From the NCBI RefSeq assembly GCF_030407435.1, contig NZ_JASDDK010000001.1:558001-622000 (forward strand): DNA of 64,000 bases. The letters are read 5' to 3'. This DNA is from Winogradskyella bathintestinalis. GTDB taxonomy: Bacteria > Bacteroidota > Bacteroidia > Flavobacteriales > Flavobacteriaceae. Below the pieces are notes generated by a model, which was not told the origin of the DNA, did not search any database, and saw only the letters and a list, made by a program, of their open reading frames with translations. Positions 55,414 to 63,252 of this stretch are shown in pieces. The number at the start of each line of letters is the position of its first letter. Within the stretch, counting starts at the first letter, position 1. Both the position numbers and the translations under genes were made by a program.

Positions 55414-55583
55414 AATAATCTATCTTATTATTAGATACAAAAATAGCGGATATTTAAGGATTATCTTATTTTTGGGTGTAAATTATTAAGGAGATTTCTG
55501 CTTATGCGGAAACTGAAACAAGGATTCTTTTTTTTAGAAATAAATAAAAGAATTAAAGACACCCGTTTTTACGGGCACTAAGG

Positions 55584-55988
55584 ATGAAAAAAATAGAACA
55601 TATCGGAATTGCCGTAAAGAACATTGAAAATTCTAATGAATTATTTAAGGCTTTATTCGGGAAAGAACACTATAAGATTGAAGATGTAGAAAGTGAAGGT
55701 GTAAAAACGTCATTTTTTAAATGTGGACCAAATAAAATTGAACTGCTTCAGGCAACCAACGACGACAGTCCGATTGCGAAGTTTATTGAAAAAAAAGGAG
55801 AGGGTATGCATCATATAGCTTTTGCCGTCGATGATATTGAACGAGAAATCGAACGCTTAACTCAGGAAGGTTTTACGATGATACACAAAAAACCAAAAAA
55901 AGGAGCAGATAATAAGTTAATCGCTTTTTTACATCCAAAATCCACAAATGGAGTTTTAATTGAGTTGTGCCAAGACTTAAAGGACTAA
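55584..55988 (+). CDS. mce: Methylmalonyl-CoA epimerase
   Basis: Interconverts R- and S-methylmalonyl-CoA in propionate metabolism. This 134-residue VOC-fold metalloenzyme has 'IEHIGIAVKNIENS' (metal His4), 'KTSFFKCGPNKIELLQ' (Glu), 'GEGMHHIAFAVDDIE' (His/Glu region) and 'LIAFLHPKSTNGVLIELCQ' (terminal Glu). The length is normal. No methylmalonyl-CoA mutase genes are adjacent. The tRNA follows 84 bases later. Confidence 0.92.
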   Translation: MKKIEHIGIAVKNIENSNELFKALFGKEHYKIEDVESEGVKTSFFKCGPNKIELLQATNDDSPIAKFIEKKGEGMHHIAFAVDDIEREIERLTQEGFTMIHKKPKKGADNKLIAFLHPKSTNGVLIELCQDLKD

Positions 55989-56003
55989 AACGGTTTATTT
56001 TTC

Positions 56004-56034
56004 TTGTAGAGTTTTAAAATATGTAGTAATATTG
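56004..56034 (+). promoter_or_regulatory. Promoter of the CAU tRNA
   Basis: TTG at 56004-56006, 20 bases, then TAATATTG at 56027-56034, one base off TAnnTTTG. Start of transcription would be about 30 bases before the mature tRNA. Confidence 0.5.
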
Positions 56035-56056
56035 CACACTCTTTAGTTATAAAGAG

Positions 56057-56072
56057 ATTGACAATTGTCAAT
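56057..56072. repeat. Perfect 16-base palindrome abutting the tRNA
   Basis: ATTGACAATTGTCAAT reads the same on both strands and its last base is directly before tRNA base 1. It may be part of the pre-tRNA leader structure cut by RNase P, or a protein-binding site. Confidence 0.5.
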
Positions 56073-56146
56073 GGTCCTATAGCTCAGTTGGTTAGAGCAC
56101 CTGACTCATAATCAGGTGGTCCATGGTTCGAGTCCATGTGGGACCA
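56073..56146 (+). tRNA. tRNA with CAT anticodon (Met elongator, or Ile2 if lysidine-modified)
   Basis: A 74-base cloverleaf: acceptor GGTCCTA/TGGGACC (one T-G wobble), D stem GCTC/GAGC, anticodon stem CCTGA/TCAGG with loop CTCATAA, T arm CATGG-TTCGAGT-CCATG, discriminator A. CCA is not encoded. Whether it reads AUG or, after TilS modification, AUA cannot be settled from this sequence alone. Confidence 0.95.
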
Positions 56147-56160
56147 CTAGTAATAACAAG

Positions 56161-56194
56161 GCTTCACAGAGTTTCTGCTCTTTGAAGCTTTTTT
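56161..56194 (+). terminator. Terminator of the CAU tRNA
   Basis: GCTTCA-c-AGAG / CTCT-t-TGAAGC stem with a 6-base loop, then TTTTTT. It lies 15 bases past the tRNA. Confidence 0.8.
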
Positions 56195-56281
56195 ATTTGC
56201 AAACAATTTGCAGACAGATAAAAATTTAACGTTTTTTAACGTAGATTGACGGTGTTTGCGTTGCTTTGTATCTGTTAGACC
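56195..56281. other. Repeat-rich stretch 3' of the tRNA; possible old integration site
   Basis: Contains near-direct repeats TTTGCAAACAA/TTTGCAGACAG, TTAACGT twice (56226 and 56236), and an inverted pair ACAGATA (56214-56220) / TATCTGT (56269-56275). Such repeats beside tRNA 3' ends are often tyrosine-integrase attachment or arm sites. No integrase gene is present, so this is at most a scar. Confidence 0.3.
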
Positions 56282-56305
56282 TTATTTAATCATTAATAGG
56301 AATTA

Positions 56306-56596
56306 TTAAAGTTGATTATTCTTCTTCAACTTTTCAATACGATCCAGATAGCCAGAAATTGGACTGGTCGGTTTTGGTTCTTCTAATTTGTAATTTTTTT
56401 TGACAAAAATTTTAGCAATAATTTTCCATTTATCCGTTTTCCATTTTTTTGATTTAATAAAAATATAAAATTTTATAGCTTCTATTTCTGGCCAATTATT
56501 CTTTTTAAAAAATAAAGTAACTTCTTTTTCATTAAAATTGACTTTTGCCAGTTTATTAAAGTTTTCTTTTGTTTTATGTTTATAAGAAGATACCAA
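56306..56596 (-). CDS. Lys-rich protein of unknown function, doubtful start
   Basis: The frame gives 96 residues from a TTG at 56596; no ATG exists, and an in-frame TAG lies six codons further up. It is very basic (about 22 Lys), with 'EVTLFFKKNNWPEIEAIKFYIFIKSKKWKTDKWKIIAKIFVKKNYK' in the middle and 'SPISGYLDRIEKLKK' at the end. No family is recognised. Its position between the tRNA scar and a stop-interrupted frame, and the missing ATG, suggest a truncated remnant of a mobile or accessory gene. It may also be real with TTG. Confidence 0.4.
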   Translation of the reverse strand: MVSSYKHKTKENFNKLAKVNFNEKEVTLFFKKNNWPEIEAIKFYIFIKSKKWKTDKWKIIAKIFVKKNYKLEEPKPTSPISGYLDRIEKLKKNNQL

Positions 56597-56623
56597 ATAC
56601 GGTTTATAGTGCTATAATTTTAT

Positions 56624-56869
56624 TTACTTATTTCCCATAGCGCCATCACCGTTACCTTTTCGGTAACCGGTACTAAAATTGTGACCGAGTAAGAACTTAT
56701 AAAAGAGGTTATGCAGTTCGTCTCGGGTAGAATTTTAAAATTTGTGAAGAAATAGATTGAGGCTATCTTTTTGCATGGAGAACGCTGTTACTTTTTCTGC
56801 AACAGGGTTCAAGATTTTATAGTGAAGCTCCTTTCTCAGAATATCGCTTTTCGAGAAATGAAATGACAT
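56624..56869 (-). pseudogene. 82-codon frame with one in-frame stop, unknown family
   Basis: From ATG 56869 the frame reads MSFHFSKSDILRKELHYKIL..., reaches TAA at 56735-56737 after 44 residues, and continues in the same frame with NSTRDELHNLFYKFLLGHNF...YRKGNGDGAMGNK to a TAA at 56624-56626. Both halves look like real protein (charged, amphipathic, no low complexity). The start is 18 bases past the sugar transporter stop. Either a nonsense mutation killed a small gene or two short proteins are encoded. The family is not recognised. Confidence 0.45.
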
Positions 56870-56887
56870 GTGCTGAACGTTTTAAAA

Positions 56888-58267
56888 CTATTTCCAAATA
56901 TCTTCTAGTTGTTCGAGCGATTTACCTTTTGTTTCTGGAACGAATTTGTATGTCACAATAATAATTGTTATGATAAAGAAAATAAAAATAAAGTACGGTA
57001 AAGAACCATTCCAAAAAGCATTATTATTTGTCTCACTACCCACTACCATTGGGAATGCTTGCGACACAACGTAATTCGCAGCCCATTGAGCAGCTACGGC
57101 AATAGACATGACAACACTCCTAATTTTATTTGGAAACATCTCAGATAATAAAACCCATACAACCGGTCCCATTGAGAGTGAAAATGAAGCAATAAAAATT
57201 AAGACGCCTAATAAAGATAGGATACCAACATTCTGTTGCTGTAACGTTACTCCTAAAAGTAAAAAACCAATAATCATTCCTGTACTGCCAATATAAATTA
57301 AAGGCTTTCGTCCAAATTTATCTACAGTAAACATAGCAACAAAAGTGAAAACTACATTTATAAATGCTAAGAGAATTTGTTGTTCTAGAACGTCTTCTTG
57401 ACCAAAACCAAGGGCTTTTTCAAATATATCCGCTCCGTAATAAAGCACAGCATTAATTCCCGTAAATTGTTGTAATACAGATAGTGTGGTGCCAATAATT
57501 ATGATGCTCAAAATTATCTTTGAAAAATAATTAACCTTAGTACTTGTTACTTTTTCATTATGCAATGAGGTTTGTATTTCATCGTAATCGGCCTGCGCGC
57601 TCTCTTCATCTTGAAGTTTATTTAATACCTCAATAGCCTCTTCATTTTTACCTTTTAAACATAACCACCTTGGACTTCTAGGAACAAAAAACAATAAGAC
57701 TAAAAATAATGTACTTGGAATTAGCTCTGACCAAAACATCCGTCTCCAACCAAAATCAATATTTTCGGCCTGCGTTAAATTATCACCAATAAAATAAGTC
57801 ACTAAAAACACACTAAAAAAACCAATAACTATAGCAAGCTGATAATAGGTTACCATTTTTCCTCTAATAGAGCTTGGTGCAATCTCAGCAATATACATTG
57901 GTGCGTTCATGGATGCAATTCCTATACCTAAACCACCAATAATTCTAAATATAACCAGCGTTGTAACTGTTTCTGGAAATATGCTTGGTAATCCGGATCC
58001 ATAAGCTGATATAGCAAAAAGAATTGCTGATATAATTAAGGATCTTTTTCTCCCTATTTTGATACTTAATTTCCCTGCTATTATTGCACCAATAAAACAT
58101 CCTAAAAGAGCGCTGCCTACGACCCAACCTTTTAAGGCATCGCTTAATTCAAAGTACTTGCTAAAGTAAAATTGAGCACCATTAATAACGCCTGTATCGT
58201 AACCAAATAAAAGACCACCTAAAGCAGAAATAATTGTTATTAGTAATAAGTATATTTTTTTATTCAT
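56888..58267 (-). CDS. MFS sugar porter
   Basis: This 459-residue transporter has 12 transmembrane helices and the sugar-porter signatures: 'GFLFGYDTGVINGA'-like 'GGLLFGYDTGVINGAQFY' (helix 1), 'GRKRSLIISA' between helices 2 and 3, 'PRSPRWLCLKGK' after helix 6, 'QQFTGINAVLYYGADIF' (helix 7), 'GRKPLIYIG' and the terminal 'VPETKGKSLEQLE'. It imports a monosaccharide or short glucan by proton symport. It is the last gene of the glucan operon (65 bases after the GH16 gene) and probably takes up glucose released by GH3. Confidence 0.92.
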   Translation of the reverse strand: MNKKIYLLLITIISALGGLLFGYDTGVINGAQFYFSKYFELSDALKGWVVGSALLGCFIGAIIAGKLSIKIGRKRSLIISAILFAISAYGSGLPSIFPETVTTLVIFRIIGGLGIGIASMNAPMYIAEIAPSSIRGKMVTYYQLAIVIGFFSVFLVTYFIGDNLTQAENIDFGWRRMFWSELIPSTLFLVLLFFVPRSPRWLCLKGKNEEAIEVLNKLQDEESAQADYDEIQTSLHNEKVTSTKVNYFSKIILSIIIIGTTLSVLQQFTGINAVLYYGADIFEKALGFGQEDVLEQQILLAFINVVFTFVAMFTVDKFGRKPLIYIGSTGMIIGFLLLGVTLQQQNVGILSLLGVLIFIASFSLSMGPVVWVLLSEMFPNKIRSVVMSIAVAAQWAANYVVSQAFPMVVGSETNNNAFWNGSLPYFIFIFFIITIIIVTYKFVPETKGKSLEQLEDIWK

Positions 58268-58332
58268 GAAGTGTTGTATTAAAATTAGGATTTACTTATC
58301 ACACTAAATTTTGCACGTTTACTTATCTGTAT

Positions 58333-59406
58333 TTACTGATAAACTCTAACATAATCAACCTCCATCGTAGACACATCAAAATTTGGATCAATTGTACCTC
58401 CTAGATTACCACCCATAGCAATATTTAGAATTAAAAATTGATTGTTGTAAAATGGCCACGTATCGTCATTTTTAACTGATGGATTATAGGTGTAATATTC
58501 AACATCATCTAACATAAATGTAATACTGTCTTCTGTCCAAACAGCTGAGTATAAATGAAACTCTGTAGTTTCATTGCTAATTGAAGTTACATGGTGATTA
58601 ATTGTTGCTCCAGAGCTAGAAGGTGTGTGTAAGGCACTTGAAATTTGTCCAGGATTATTACCAACATACTCCATCATATCAATTTCACCACAAGCTGGCC
58701 AACCTACCGTCCCAAAATTAGCACCAAGCATCCAAATAGCAGGCCATACACCACCACCTGCTGGTAGTTTAGCTCGAACATCTACTCGTCCATAGGTAAA
58801 CTCAAATTTACCTGAAGTAATAAGTCTTGCAGAAGTATATTCAGCTCCTTGAAAATCTTCTTTTTTAGCAACAAGTTTTAAAACACCATCTTCCACTATT
58901 GCATTATCTAATCTATCTGTGTAATATTGAGATTCATTATTTCCCCAACCATTATCACCTGTTCCAATATTGTAGCCCCAATTTGAAGCATTAGGTGATC
59001 CATTGGTATCAAACTCATCTTGCCATATTAAATTGAGTTCTGTTTCTACATAAACAGTTATTGGATATGTAATACTAGTATTTCCTGCTGAATTATAGGC
59101 TGCTACTAATATTTCATAGTCATTTGTCCCTCCTTGAGTAAAGGTATAACTAAAGGTGTTTCCTGTAATGTCAAGAGCTTCATTATTAATTAAAGCTCTA
59201 AAGTAATCGGCATTTGTCGCCGTAATAGTGAAGTTGACGACTCCGCTTCCGTCACCATTAGGATTGTTGCCGTCGGCACCAACTTTTACACTAGTAATAG
59301 ATAATTCCGTTGGAACCACCGGTTCATCATTGTCATTATCACTGCTACTACAAGATACTAATGATAGTAATGCTGCTGTTAAGATTAAGAAAATTCTTTG
59401 TTTCAT
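58333..59406 (-). CDS. GH16 endo-beta-glucanase (laminarinase-type) lipoprotein with N-terminal Ig/PKD-like domain
   Basis: This 357-residue lipoprotein has Cys19 (LLSLVSC-S), an Ig/PKD-like domain (about 28-125, 'VNFTITATNADYFRALINNEALDITGNTFSYTFTQGG') and a GH16 jelly roll (about 128-357) with 'LIWQDEFDTNG', 'SARLITSGKFEFTYGRVDVRAKLP', 'WPAIWMLG' and the catalytic motif E-I-D-M-M-E ('CGEIDMMEYVG', about 237-242: nucleophile and acid/base Glu). The GEIDxxE form with an extra Met is that of bacterial laminarinases. It should cut beta-1,3-glucan chains at the cell surface. Confidence 0.93.
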   Translation of the reverse strand: MKQRIFLILTAALLSLVSCSSSDNDNDEPVVPTELSITSVKVGADGNNPNGDGSGVVNFTITATNADYFRALINNEALDITGNTFSYTFTQGGTNDYEILVAAYNSAGNTSITYPITVYVETELNLIWQDEFDTNGSPNASNWGYNIGTGDNGWGNNESQYYTDRLDNAIVEDGVLKLVAKKEDFQGAEYTSARLITSGKFEFTYGRVDVRAKLPAGGGVWPAIWMLGANFGTVGWPACGEIDMMEYVGNNPGQISSALHTPSSSGATINHHVTSISNETTEFHLYSAVWTEDSITFMLDDVEYYTYNPSVKNDDTWPFYNNQFLILNIAMGGNLGGTIDPNFDVSTMEVDYVRVYQ

Positions 59407-59444
59407 AGTTTATATATTTTTATTTAAATTATCTTATTTGGAAA

Positions 59445-61751
59445 TTATTTCAATATAAATTCACTTGACAAGCTCGCATTAGAACTTCCACCAACATACA
59501 CCTTAAATGCGCCAGGCTCTACAATAAATTCACCTGTGTTTGTGTAAAATCCAAGCTCTTTTTCCGTGAGTATAAATTCTATTGTTTTGGTTTCATTAGG
59601 CTCTAGCTCTACCATTTCAAATCCCTTTAATTCTTTTACTGGTCTTGCTAATGACGCAACTTTGTCTTGAATATAAAGTTGTGAAACCTCCTTGCCTCTT
59701 ACTGTACCTGTGTTTGTAACATTAACAGAAGCTTTAATTTCTTTTCCTGTCAATGTGCTTATTTTTAAATCTTCATAAGAAAAGGTAGTATAACTTAAGC
59801 CATGTCCAAATGGGTATAAGGGCCTGTTACTTTCATCGCTGTAATGCGACCAAAACACCACATCACTATCTTCCCCAATTGGCCGTCCTGTATTTTTGTA
59901 ATTGTAGTAAATTGGAATTTGTCCTACACTTCGAGGAAATGTCATTGGCAATTTACCACTAGGATTATAGTCACCATACAAAACTTGAGCGATAGCATTT
60001 CCGCTTTGAACTCCTAAATGCCATGTTTCTACAATGGCTGGAATGTTTTCGTCTGCCCATGTAATGGCTAATGGTCTTCCATTGTTTAGTACCAATACAA
60101 TATTTTTATTTACTTTATACACTGCTTCCAAAAGGTCTTGTTGAACCCCTGGAAGGTCAATATTAGTTCTACTTCTGCCTTCACCTGTTTGATAGCCATG
60201 TTCTCCCAATACCATCACTACAACATCGGATGCTTTTGCGACCTCTATAGCTTCTGAAAATCCTGAAGTATCTGTTTCATTTATTTTAAGTTCGTTTACA
60301 AAGGTGATTTTAGAATCTGGTGTTACTACATCTGCTCCCTTAGCGTATGATAAGGTATTCCCTTTATACTGCTGTAGGCCTTCTAACACTGAAACTGCAG
60401 TACCATCGTCACCAGCAATTCTCCAACTACCTAGCGGACTGGTTTTATCATTAGCCAAGGCTCCTATTAATGCAATTTTCTGATTTTCCTTTTTTAAAGG
60501 CAATAGGTTATTTTCATTTTTAAGCAGAACGATTGATTTTTTAGCGATATCTAAAGCGTCTTCATGAAACGCTTGTTTGCCTACAACCTCTTTTTCATGT
60601 TCTTCATTACAATATAGATACGGGTCGTCAAATAACCCTAACTCAAATTTTACTCTTAAAATGCGTTTTGCAGCATCATCAATTAGTGTTTGATCTACTT
60701 TTCCATCTCTAACCAAATTTGCTAATTCTGCTACGTATGCGCTAGATTCCATATCCATATCAGACCCTGCATTGGCTGCTAATTCTGCTGCATGTTTAAT
60801 GTTTTGGGCATAACCGTGAGGTATCATTTCGGAAATAGAGCCCCAATCTGAAACTATAAACCCATCAAATCCCCATTCATTCTTTAAAATTTCTCTTTGT
60901 AAAAATCTATCCCCAGTTGCTGGTACATCATTAAGAAGATTAAAAGAATTCATAAAAGTTCTTACACCTGCGTCTGTAACGGCTTTAAAAGGCGGAAATA
61001 CCACATTATATAAGGTTGACGTACCAATATCTGCGGTGTTGTAATCGCGTCCGGCTTCTGCAAACCCGTAGGCTGCAAAATGTTTGGCACATGCAGCAAT
61101 GGTTTTTGGTGATGCTAAATCATCTCCTTGAAATCCTTGCACTCTAGCCACACCAATTTTAGACCCTAGATACGGGTCTTCTCCAGCGCCTTCCATAACA
61201 CGCCCCCAACGTGCATCTCGAGAAATATCAACCATAGGAGCAAACGTCCAGTTAATTCCAGAAGCGGCTGTTTCTTCAGCTGCATTTTGAGCCGCTTTTT
61301 CTATAGCCTCTAAATCCCAACTCGCAGATTCCGCTAAGGGAATGGGACCAATAGTTTTATAGCCATGAATGACATCAAAACCAAAAATTAAAGGGATGCC
61401 TAATCTAGTTTCTTCTACCGCTATTTTTTGAAGCGCTTTAACTTGTTTTGTCCCCTTGACGTTAAGCATGGAACCGACTAAGCCTTTTTTTAAGTGCTCG
61501 TATTTTAATGCTGCTTGTTCGTTGGATTTTGGTGCTGGTCCTGTAGCATCCCAAAACCCATTGTATTGATTCATCTGACCTATTTTTTCTTCCAAGGTCA
61601 TTAGTTTCAATATGCTATCAACACGACGTTCTATTCCTACCTTTTCAGAAACCGCTATGGTAGCATTTTGAGAAATAGAATCGGTTTTATTTTGTTTTGA
61701 AACGTGGCATGATAAACATGTTACCAAAACAAGTATGATTACTTTTTTCAT
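59445..61751 (-). CDS. GH3 beta-glucosidase (BglX-like)
   Basis: This 768-residue protein has a lipoprotein-type signal (Cys15, TCLSC-H), the GH3 TIM-barrel domain with 'KHFAAYGFAEAGRDYNTADI' and the nucleophile Asp near 298 in 'GFDGFIVSDWGSI', the alpha/beta sandwich domain (about 400-620) and the C-terminal fibronectin-III-like domain (about 665-768, 'VNVTNTGTVRGKEVSQLYI'). It releases glucose from beta-linked oligosaccharides. Length and architecture are as in E. coli BglX. It lies 3 bases after the GH30 stop and 38 bases before GH16: one operon. Confidence 0.95.
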   Translation of the reverse strand: MKKVIILVLVTCLSCHVSKQNKTDSISQNATIAVSEKVGIERRVDSILKLMTLEEKIGQMNQYNGFWDATGPAPKSNEQAALKYEHLKKGLVGSMLNVKGTKQVKALQKIAVEETRLGIPLIFGFDVIHGYKTIGPIPLAESASWDLEAIEKAAQNAAEETAASGINWTFAPMVDISRDARWGRVMEGAGEDPYLGSKIGVARVQGFQGDDLASPKTIAACAKHFAAYGFAEAGRDYNTADIGTSTLYNVVFPPFKAVTDAGVRTFMNSFNLLNDVPATGDRFLQREILKNEWGFDGFIVSDWGSISEMIPHGYAQNIKHAAELAANAGSDMDMESSAYVAELANLVRDGKVDQTLIDDAAKRILRVKFELGLFDDPYLYCNEEHEKEVVGKQAFHEDALDIAKKSIVLLKNENNLLPLKKENQKIALIGALANDKTSPLGSWRIAGDDGTAVSVLEGLQQYKGNTLSYAKGADVVTPDSKITFVNELKINETDTSGFSEAIEVAKASDVVVMVLGEHGYQTGEGRSRTNIDLPGVQQDLLEAVYKVNKNIVLVLNNGRPLAITWADENIPAIVETWHLGVQSGNAIAQVLYGDYNPSGKLPMTFPRSVGQIPIYYNYKNTGRPIGEDSDVVFWSHYSDESNRPLYPFGHGLSYTTFSYEDLKISTLTGKEIKASVNVTNTGTVRGKEVSQLYIQDKVASLARPVKELKGFEMVELEPNETKTIEFILTEKELGFYTNTGEFIVEPGAFKVYVGGSSNASLSSEFILK

Positions 61752-61754
61752 GTT

Positions 61755-63239
61755 TTAGTATATTACAGATTGCATAGCATGTGGTTCTATCTCTAAGGCT
61801 ATTTCACGATCACCAACTATTAATTTATAAGTAATTTTATCGTCTGTTTTATTCATAGCCACAGTTACAATTGTACCATCTGGATTTTGAAACGATGTAC
61901 TTTCTATAGTACTTCTGCTTGTCGTTGTACTGACTCTATAAGCGCCTTTTTTTATGAATTTTGAAAAATGACCAATATAAAAATACGTTGGCGTGTATAT
62001 CAGTTCGTTTGTTTTAGTGTCGGCATGTATAGGCGCAAAACAAAAGTTTTGTACGTGATTTGGACCTCCTTTTTCATTTAATAAAATGTTCCAATCGGTC
62101 CAACCAACCGTTCCACTATTAAAATCGTTAATCATAGAATTGCCATAACGTTCTGCATTAGACCAGCGTTGGTATTGTGTTGGATCGAATCCTTCTTGGC
62201 AGCCCTCTGTGAATAATAAATTCATTTCAGGAAAAGATTCATTAATATTTTTTAAGTTATCGTATTTAGGTTCGCCACCTGCCCAAGTTTCATACCAGTG
62301 AAAACCAATTCCCCAAGCATATTTCATGGCTTCTGGGTCTTCAAAAATAGTATTGGCTCGGTGCGATATTAAATCTCTGTTATGGTCCCAAGCCACAATG
62401 TTTTTATCACCTAAGCCATTATTTTCAAATGTTGGTCCTAAATAATTCTTTAAAAAATCGCGTTCTTCTTCAGCCGTATATATACAAGATTCCCAACGTT
62501 GAACAGCCATAGGCTCATTTTGAATGGTAACTCCCCAAACTGGTATATCTTCAGCTTCATAAGCTTCAATAAATTTTACATAGTAATTTGCCCATGCTTG
62601 GTTATATTCTGGTAATAATTTTCCACCCTGTAACATATTATTATTGGTTTTCATAAAAGCTGGTGGACTCCATGGACTTGCGTAAAACACTAAATCGTCG
62701 TTGATTAATGCTTGTGCTCGTTTAATCATTGGGATACGCTTTTCCTTATCTTTTTCTATAGAAAATGTTTTGAGCTCCTTATCCCCTTCTTCAATATAGG
62801 TATGACTTCCTAACCCAAAGTCACTACTATGAATACTGGTTCTTATAATATTATAGTTGATGCCTTCTTCAGAATAATAAGCTTTTAGTAGCTCTTCTTG
62901 TTTGTCTTGGCTTAAGGTTGAAAACACCTCGGCCGATGCATCTGTAATGGCACCACCAATACCCAAGAATTCTTGGAATTGTTTTTCTGGATTGACAAAA
63001 ACGGCTACTTCAGATTCTAAGGGTTGCGTCGCCTTTTTGAAGGTTGTTTTTAGGTCTAAAGACAGTCGTTTGTCAGTATCCTGTGCGGTTGTATAAACAA
63101 GCACTTCTTTTCCTAGTAATGATTTTTTTTCTTCAATTTTATTGGTTTCTAAAACTGCTAAATCGTTAGTTTCTTTCTTATTATTACAAGACAATATTAA
63201 AAGTAACATTGTAAGGGTGTATAATGTTTTTTTTATCAT
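61755..63239 (-). CDS. GH30 beta-glucanase (probably beta-1,6-glucan-active) lipoprotein
   Basis: This 494-residue protein starts at ATG 63239 (MIKKTLYTL), with lipidated Cys18 (LLLILSC-N). An upstream ATG at 63263 would fall in the end of the preceding gene. The TIM barrel has 'FLGIGGAITDASAEVFSTLS', 'YNIIRTSIHSSDFGLGSHTY', the acid/base Glu in 'GVTIQNEPM' (about 239) and the nucleophile Glu in 'LLFTEGCQEG' (about 345), followed by the beta-sandwich ('FSKFIKKGAYRVSTT...IVTVAMNKTDD'). Against beta-1,3-glucans with 1,6 branches, GH30 removes the branches. A second GH30 gene sits 13 bases upstream. Confidence 0.92.
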   Translation of the reverse strand: MIKKTLYTLTMLLLILSCNNKKETNDLAVLETNKIEEKKSLLGKEVLVYTTAQDTDKRLSLDLKTTFKKATQPLESEVAVFVNPEKQFQEFLGIGGAITDASAEVFSTLSQDKQEELLKAYYSEEGINYNIIRTSIHSSDFGLGSHTYIEEGDKELKTFSIEKDKEKRIPMIKRAQALINDDLVFYASPWSPPAFMKTNNNMLQGGKLLPEYNQAWANYYVKFIEAYEAEDIPVWGVTIQNEPMAVQRWESCIYTAEEERDFLKNYLGPTFENNGLGDKNIVAWDHNRDLISHRANTIFEDPEAMKYAWGIGFHWYETWAGGEPKYDNLKNINESFPEMNLLFTEGCQEGFDPTQYQRWSNAERYGNSMINDFNSGTVGWTDWNILLNEKGGPNHVQNFCFAPIHADTKTNELIYTPTYFYIGHFSKFIKKGAYRVSTTTSRSTIESTSFQNPDGTIVTVAMNKTDDKITYKLIVGDREIALEIEPHAMQSVIY

Positions 63240-63252
63240 GATTATTTTATTT

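Noticed and set aside
56597..56680. GC-rich palindrome near GTTACC-TTTTC-GGTAAC
   Set aside because: It is a stem within the stop-interrupted frame; with no T run or conserved context I do not call it a terminator or operator.
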